A stretch of 64,000 bases of DNA from Ahaetulla prasina (Eukaryota; Chordata; Lepidosauria; Squamata; Colubridae). Positions 49,101 through 58,100 of this stretch are shown here, piece after piece; positions within the stretch are counted from its first letter, which is position 1, and the number at the start of each line of letters is the position of its first letter. The DNA is taken from the NCBI RefSeq assembly GCF_028640845.1, contig NC_080540.1, positions 229,756,794 to 229,820,793 on the forward strand, given 5' to 3'. The notes under the pieces were generated by a model that did no database searches, was not told the DNA's origin, and saw only the letters and a program-made list of their open reading frames with translations. A program made the translations under genes and the position numbers.

Positions 49101-52100
49101 GAAAAGTTGAAATTTATAATCTTTATAACAAAGAGCACTGCGTGCAATATTCTGATTAATCTTGCCTTAAATATTTGGTTTTATACAAAAATAATTATAT
49201 GATTCCTCTCTCCACTACCTTGAACCATTGATCTTGGTTGTGTTAGGTTCTTTTACAAAAGGGAATGAAGAGGAAGACAGAAAAGGGGGAGATTGTCGGG
49301 GTAAAAGATGCCCGCCAAGGTGGCCCCTGGCAGATTACTTTGAAGAAATGCAACTACCAACAGGAAGGTTCCCCACTCTGGCCTTAACACAGCAGATTGA
49401 GTGGGTGAAGAGACTCACCCATGAACCAGTTTAAGTTTTCGGGTAGCTATTCTGTTTTTCTCCCTCTCACAGCAAATATCAAGGGGGAAAAAAGAAAAGG
49501 AAAAAATATTGAATTATGGTATTGAAGAAAAACTTGACTGGCGGCAACAGAGAACAGAAAAAATTCATATTGGAATTTTTATTAATAATGTCAGAATAAA
49601 TGTTAATATATTAACCCCGAGGAATTTCATAAGTAATTATAGAAGTATGAATGATTTTCAGATGTAGCTACTACATTTATTCTTTTGATACTGGGTAAAA
49701 AAGTCATTTTTTTCAAACAGAAGAATTTCGAAAGGCAAGTCTCCTATATGTTAGAAAATGTAACACTTTCTATTACTCTTTGGTGCCATATTCACAACTT
49801 ACAATTATTACTTTTGCAAAAAGGAATTTAATAGTCCTGATAATATGAAACAAACATAATGAGAAATGTACACAGTATATATGCATAAATCTATTATTAA
49901 TATTGTAGCATCATTGTTTTAAAGGATCAGTTATTGTGTTTGATTTATAGGGATATTTGGATTTTCATCTTTTTGGTCAGTTAGAAATCTTTTCTGCTTC
50001 TAGGGTCCATATTTTGCAGCAGTATTCAACATATAAGCAGATGAAGCAGAAAGGACTTAATGAATCTGGTTTCAGCTGCTAGTTTTGTGCTTTCTCATAC
50101 CTAGTACACAAGATTTAGTTCCCAAGAATCAAAATCTCTGCTGCCTTTAAAGAACAAAGAAGGGGACTTATTTCTATGTGTTGTTTGGAGCAAATGTCTA
50201 ATCTCTCCTATCACAACAAATATTATATTACAAAGAAAGCCATTGTTCGTCTATACATATATAACCTGAGAAAAACAAAGCAACGGCTATGTTTTGCCAG
50301 CATACTACAAAGTATGTAACTTTGCCAGTATATAACTAAGTGACATTGCTTTATAGGAGGTAGCATTACATCAAAATACAATTTCTACTTTTTCTTTATG
50401 GAAGATACTTTAAAAGGGAATAAACAAATCTAACATCCTTCAGGATTATTTAGTAACCTACTTTTATTGCCTGCTTATTGACAAACATAAAATTTATTGG
50501 CACTGCAAGCAGTGATGAAATCTTTAAATGTTTAAAGAAGAGAAATACATATCCAAAATAGGCATATTTCCAGTTTGTGTAATGCAAAACATAAAATTAA
50601 ACTTGGAAAATATTTCTAATAAATGCACTGATTTTAATAATATTGCACTCTACCTCCTTATTGGTGGGGGTTTCTGCTGTACCACAAACATCTTGATGAT
50701 GTTGTATACTTGATGATTCAGCACCTTGAGGTGAAGATGGATCAGGAGATGGAGACTACAGGATATATAAGGAAATACAATTCTGAGCAAGTAACATATA
50801 ACATTTTACTACTTTGGTCTCAAGATTCAAAATTGGATTGAGGGTTCCAAAAAAATAGTAAACTCGGTTAATTTAACTGAATTCCCACAACACTACCTTC
50901 AGAATTATATTTACTCATAAAGAAATAAAACTGAGAATTACAAACTACAACACTGAGCTTGAGCAGTACTTCGAATTTAAAAGGGGAAAAAAGGGCTTCA
51001 AAGTATTTTGGCAAGAAATGGCATCTTCTCTCCTAGAAATGGGAGAAAAGGAATGCATGGTGGCCCTACCCAGCTACAATACAATCCCAAAAGCCATGTT
51101 TGTTTTAAGCAGTTGTCGATAGATGACAAGTGAAAGCCCACGGTACTCCAAAGTACTCGTTCCATATGGCTTCCACCTTGGTGATATTCCAAAAAATATT
51201 GAAAACCTCCATTATTTTCCAGGTCTGGGGAAAGGATGATGAAAGACTTGGTTTTGTTTGGTTTTCTTTTCCTGATGAAAACCCCTTTGCTGCTTTATTT
51301 TATTGCTCTAGCTTTTTTTACACTATAAAGGGTTCAGAATTGTTGGAAGTCAAGCATTTTTAAATCTATGTAAATAAGTAAATAATGTTTTCTCTTCAAA
51401 ACCTGTATTATTTATCCATTTCAGATTCAGTTCTAGCAATACTTACCCATGATAGTTCTGGAAATCAACAGGTTTGTAAAATTAACATAAACCACCTACC
51501 CCATTATTCTTGCTTCATTCATCATATAAGAGGTCCAAATGGTGGCCAATTCATGTTGAGATATATTTGAGAGTAAGAAGGAAACTCCCATCTTCTTTCT
51601 GCTCATCTTCCCTGCTTGTTCATACATGTTTTTCTAGATACATACTACACCATTTATATACCAAAGGACTATAGTTGTCCAAATCTAATTCTGTTGCTGA
51701 TATTAAGTTGCCAAGATCATATCAATATACAAAATATAGGCAATTTGCTCTGAATTGTTACATGTCAGACCAATAAGCAGTGCCTTTGTTGAAAACTGTT
51801 GTTCTCTTGCAAGACCTTGTGCTATGATTGATGTATTTTCACTCAACAAAAATACCAGCACCAATATTAATTTACTTACCACTTACAATATGCATTTCCT
51901 GTTTTATAAATTATCATATGTAAATTATCATGTCATACATTAGGCAGAACAAAGCATATAATCTATGTACTTTATTTATTTATGATAAATTAAGGAACTT
52001 ATTTTTATTGTAGTACAATCGTACTAACAATTTGTAATTATGCTAATAAAATCATTTCAATGAATATTACCTGTACCTACTAATGTAGGGCTAAACCTTA

Positions 52101-55100
52101 ATTAAATCAATAGGATTTAATCCTGAGTAAACATGCATAGGGCAGCAACATCTATCACAATTTATTCTATTTCTATAATTTACCTACCATGTTCCTAAGA
52201 TACTCAGTGTCGTACATCCAGAAATTCTCCATTTTGATGTTGCTGTTCAACAAGAAAATAATCCACTAGCAGATGGCAGCAAATTGCTTTTTCCAGTGGT
52301 ATTATACGCCCAAGACTTGAAAATGAAGCCAGTAATAGGAGATGTTGCTGTGCTACCTATGTAGATTAACCTTCTCTGTTATTTAATAGCTGTAAGAAGG
52401 TCATTCTACTATAGCAAATAGCTCCTGCTCCATAAAAGACTGCTAGTTGTTTATTCTTCTATTTTATTGCTTTTCAGGAGCCTATATCTATCAGAATTTA
52501 ATCCTACTAGTGGCTTCCAAATAATAGCAATACAGTAGCAAATACTATTATCAACATGTGAAATAGAAAAAGCATTTAGATTATTTAGTTTATTTTAAAT
52601 TGATTCATTATGAGTCATCAGATCATTGTCAAAGCAACCAGAAAGATAGATTTTATTCATTGTTCTTTTAAAAAGCAATGATAAATTTGAAAACTTTTCT
52701 ATTGAGCATCTTTTAAAACACTGTGAGCAATGCAGAATTAAATACATATCAGCATAAATGAAATTGTTGTTTTAAATACTCATTTCAAATACATGATTTC
52801 AATTTCAAATATTCAATATTCATTTCAAATACATGATTTAAACATTAGTCCTTTGTACGCATGCAAAAGAAACAAATCAAACAGCATGTCTGATCTAATT
52901 GTTTATAATAAAAAATTGAACAAATGAGAGCTTCTGAATGTGAGACATACCACTTCAGTGATACTGAATCAAGAATCAGTCTTAGACCAGGAATGAAAAG
53001 AAAGAAGTGGGAAAAAATGATATGAAAATAGAATAAATGTAGGAAGAGAAACTATGACTGCTATAGGTATTCCGTACTTAACAATGGTAATTGGAATCAG
53101 AATTTCAACATCATCATGTCAGCATGTTGCTTAGCAATGGTGGACCTCACTACTGTTGAAAAGGAGGCCATTAAGACATTAAGTCACATGACCACAACTT
53201 CCAAGTTCCTAAAGGCTTCCCCATTGACTTTGCTCATGGGAAGTCAACAGAGGAGGTCACAACTGTAACTGTGTGACCACAAGGTGTTGCAAAGTTTGGC
53301 AATCCAGACTGATTGCCAAGTGCCCAGATTGCAATCACATGACTATGGGTGTACTGTCATGGCCAGAACTTTGAGGACTGGTTGTAAATATAACTTGTGC
53401 CATCACAAGTTCAAATAGTCACTGAATGTGTGCTCTCATTGTAATATTATTTTTGAAAATCTAAGAATGAGGTGTGTGTGTACGAGAGAGAGAGAGACAG
53501 ACAGAGAGAGAGGGGGGGGGGTGGAATGAGAATGAGAATGTATGGCTTGAACATATTAACACAAATATCTTCAAATACAGCTTGAAGACAGGATAACATA
53601 TGTGCTCCGCAAAGAATTTATCCTAACTTTATAGAAAAGTATAACTATGTGATAAAGATTGTAACATATTCTACACTAATCCCCCTGCCCCTGAACAATA
53701 GACAATTTCTAGCATCTAAAGGTTGAAGAGTGATGCATACACACACACACATACACCCCAAGGCTCATATGTAACAAAAGTATCACATTCTCTTGAAAAA
53801 AGAAATTTTGTCTGTTTAAAAACCTAAATTAAAAAAAGCTAAAGTGATGTGACACAATTATTGTCTCCTTGAGGCTGCTATCATTTTCAAACCAACTTGT
53901 TTATTTCTTTTTTCTATTATTTATTTGTAATAGAAGCTGAACTAAGTTTGCAAAATTAAAGAAACTGAAGTAAGAGGCAGGGACAGTTAATCAAATAACA
54001 AAGGTCTGACTATTACAGCATTTAAAGTGTGCTATTTTGGGATGCGGGTGTTCATTGTATAATTTTAGGCATTAGCACTAAATAAAATGCCCTCCTATCA
54101 GCGTTCTGAAGTGCAACTCCAAAACATTTTTTTTTAAGCAAATGCTGAGCACTTCCTCACATCCATACTGCTGGTCACAATCCTTTAGCCCCTTCCAGCA
54201 CCTGAAACCTACTCAATTATTCAGTGCAACCTTCTCTATTCCCTTTATTAATAATAGATTGTCCCTGCTGTAGGAAAAAAGAACCCCAGAAGCTTTACAA
54301 AATAACTCTAGCATTGGAGATTCAGAACTAAGTTAAAAATAGAATGAGCATTACCTCAATAAAGAGGTGAAGACACATGTTATCTTAAAAAAAAATGTTA
54401 AAACTCCAGTTCATCAAACCATATTATCCATGTGTATAATTTTCAAAACAACACAAAAACAAATCTGTGCTGTCTGAAGCTTGCAAACCAAGCAAAGGCT
54501 GTCACCAACTGTTCTTCAACATGGCTGAGAGGTATTCACTGTACAAAGTTATTGCTTTGTTGGTCCCAAAAGAGAGGGCCCACAAACTCAGGAAGGAATG
54601 CCTTTATGCGATAAACATATAACTGCACAAAATGCACTGCCTTCCGAGGAAACGGCTTTAAAATAATATGCATTAAAGCTAATGGTTTCTAAACAGTGGT
54701 AACAGTAATGGTTACTAAATGAAACCTGCCTCTGATCAGAAAAATTGTGAGGGTCCAATATGCTATTATCACAGACAATCTGTAATTTCACAAATGTTGT
54801 AGCTACTTCTTTTTGAAGAACAGAACCCAATCTGTGATCACCAGGGAGCCCAAGAACCCTCCTTGAGACCTGTGCAGCTCCTGACCCTCCTTTCCGATGC
54901 TTTTTAACTGGGTGACCTACATGCAGTAAAGTGCTAAACCTTCACTACTAATTTTATTTTTAAAAATATAAGGCTTGGGGGTCTTAAATATATCCTTAGG
55001 AAAGAAAAATACAGGATGCATTCATTTTGCCTGTATTTTCTTAGGAAGTTTGCTTTTGCTTGTGTACTGTGAGTACATTTTGCTTGTTTATTAATTATAT

Positions 55101-58100
55101 TTTAAAATGTGGGCATATAGAATGAGGTTTTGCCTGGCTACATACATACATACAAACAACGTCGTTTTTCTTTTGTCAAATGGATATTGCATGCTTTGTG
55201 AGAACAAGCAAATATGCAATATAACATTTGGAGCAGGAACCTTGTTTTTGGCTTGTACATTGATTTCTTGATGCAAGCTATATCTCTCTGAGCCTAATTG
55301 GTGCATTTTTTAAACAGTGGTCTAAAACATAAGGTGTATCAGCATTTATTTATATTCCAAAATATTTTATGACATCCCAAAATAATCCTAGCAGATTAAT
55401 AGACAAATGAATGCTTTCAGCTTATGTAACAAGTGATGCCTAGAGTACCATTGGAGAAAGATAAAGGGCAAATCTGACCAAATCTGAGTAAAAGTCCATA
55501 TTTGGGCTTCCATTGTAGCAATAAGGGGGGCAAAACATCACTATTTCTGCAGCCTTATTGCATAATGCTGATGGCTGCATGACAGCCCTGTTTAGGATGA
55601 TCCATTCCTTATTGGGGTTCTTGGGCCACAGGTTCATCTCCAAAGCTGTGGTGAGGAATATTCATGGTATCTGATAGGAAAAGTTCAGATTAGCTTGGAG
55701 TTGGACTCTAACAGGCAAGTCCAAATGAGTTGCCCAAGGAAGAATCCTGGGATCTTATCTGGACTGAGTTTGATTCTTTTGCCCAAGAAAGTGAACAAGG
55801 TGCTCTTGCCTGCTAGTCCAACCCCGTTTGTTAGATCCTGGCTTTCCTGGGTTATTAAAACAATCTAGATGATCATGGGATGGCTTCATCTCGTGGTTTG
55901 AGCCTCTTTGAGAGAGATGGGGGTCCCACCAGCCTTGAAGGAGGTAGCAGTAAATCCCTTCCTCAAGAGGTCATCGCTGGATAATTGTTGAAGAATTATC
56001 TCTGTTGGAAAATTATCAGCCAGTTTCAATTTTTCCTTTTCTGATGGAGACTGTGGAAAAGGTAGTTGAATGACAGCTAGAAAGGATCTTGGAGGTTCTT
56101 GAATTGTTATCTAGAGTGCTTTCAATCTAGTACCAGGCCAAGGTACAATGCAAAGATAGAACTTTCATGCTTGCTGATGACTCTTAGTGCAGTCTTAGGG
56201 ATGGCAGTGGTGCATCCATTGATATTTCAGCAGCTTTCAATACTTCAACCACCTTATCCTTCTGGACTGGCTACGGGAATTAGGAGTTCAAGGCACTGTG
56301 CTCCAGTGGTTCACCTCCTTCCGCAATGATCAGTTCCAATCAGTATAGGCACGGGGGCGGGGGGGAGAGAGAAACTGCATCTGTGGCCCTTCATGTGTGG
56401 GGTGTCTCAGCGCTTGCCACTTCTCCCCTATCCTGTTTATTATCTACCTGAAATCATTTGATGAAGTCATCTGCCAGTTTGAGGTACAGTATCATCACTA
56501 TGCTGATGATACCCAACTTTACATCTCCATCCTAAATGATACAGGTGAAGCTGTCAATGATCCAGTATCTAGAAGCTATTTGGGTCTGGATGGGGGAGAA
56601 GAGAGTTTGGCTCACTCCTAACAAGGCTGTAACTGTTCGGCCCTCCTGTTTTGGGGATATCACTATTTTTGGTCTTGAATGAGGCTCCACTTCCACAGCC
56701 AAGACTGATGTGCAATCTTGGGGTTCCTTCTGGATTCGCAGCTACTGCTAAAAGAGCAGGTGGCAGATGTGGCCTTTACACATTAATTGCACCATTTCCT
56801 CGATCAGGAGGCCCTTCTGACAATCATTCATCGTCCTCTTACGATTAGATTGCAATACATCCTAATTGTGGCTGCTCTTGAAAACCATCCAGAAACTGCA
56901 ACTGGTTCAAAATGCAGTGATATGGGGAGAAATGGGTGTCTCTCAGTGTCCCTATATTTCACCACTGCTATGCAAATTGTATTGGTTGTCAATTGGCTTC
57001 TGAGTGCAATTCAAGGTATGATTATTACATATAAATCTCGGTATGGGATAGGGTCTAGAGACTGCTTGTCTCCAATATATTTCAAAAGAGTGAGTGTCTC
57101 CAGGTCCCTCCATTAAACACTTGCAGTCTAGAAGTGTGCCTTCTCTCTAACTGCCCCCATCCTCTGGAACAGCATCGCTCCCAGACATTAGAGTGGCACC
57201 CACTCTGGGGGTCCAGAAAGCTTTATAAACTTGGCTTTGATTCCAGGCTAGAGGTTGATATCTATTATTTATTAAATTCCTGTTTTGTTGTTTTTCTTAA
57301 ACATTAAATTGTAGGTCATTGGTGCTCTCGAATTTGGTTATTTTCTTGCAGACATTTCATTACCAAACTAGGTAATATCATCATTGAAATGTCTGCAAGA
57401 AAACAACCAAGCTCAGAGACCACCAAGGATCCCAAAGTTCAACCTTGAGCTACAAATATTCTCTTCTATCAGTGTATTACATTATTTTAGTCTGAGCTGT
57501 CTGCTTGATTCAATGTTTTTACCTGTTTTCATGTTTTTCCTTGCTTTATACGATGTCCTGAGGCCACTGGAGTTGGGCAGCCAATAAATTAAAATAAACA
57601 AACAAATAAATTCTACCAAAATATATTATATGCACCTTTTTGGTATTAAATTTGCATAGAAATTTAAAAAACCTGGCACTTTAGCATGCCAAACATAAAA
57701 ATACCATAATGGGGAATTGGAGGTGCTGTACTGAAAGCAAGAAAATTTTGTAAAAAATAAGTACTGTCAAAAGAACTATGGAACAATGTATTGTGGATTA
57801 TGGCAGGAAAACATCTGCTATATGGATGATTTAAAAGGTCACATATTTCAAAAGGGCTAACAATAGCTTAGCGTGATATTCTGTTTCTGCATGGCAACAT
57901 ATTATTGATGACAAAAACAAATTCATTAGCACAAGTGCTTAGAATTCTTCTCAAGAAAGTTCATGTTTTATGCAAGCCATCTTAATTTTTTTCCTCCTTT
58001 TTGTTTGATATACAACAAAGATCAAAAGGTAGCCAAGAGGAAGTTCATGTTTTAATAATTATAATTTTAAAGCACATTTTAAAAAAGATCAGACATCTTT

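Noticed and set aside
49228..49434. 68-codon frame in a GC-richer intron patch
   Set aside because: No known motif and no convincing splice sites. APBA1 does not need it.
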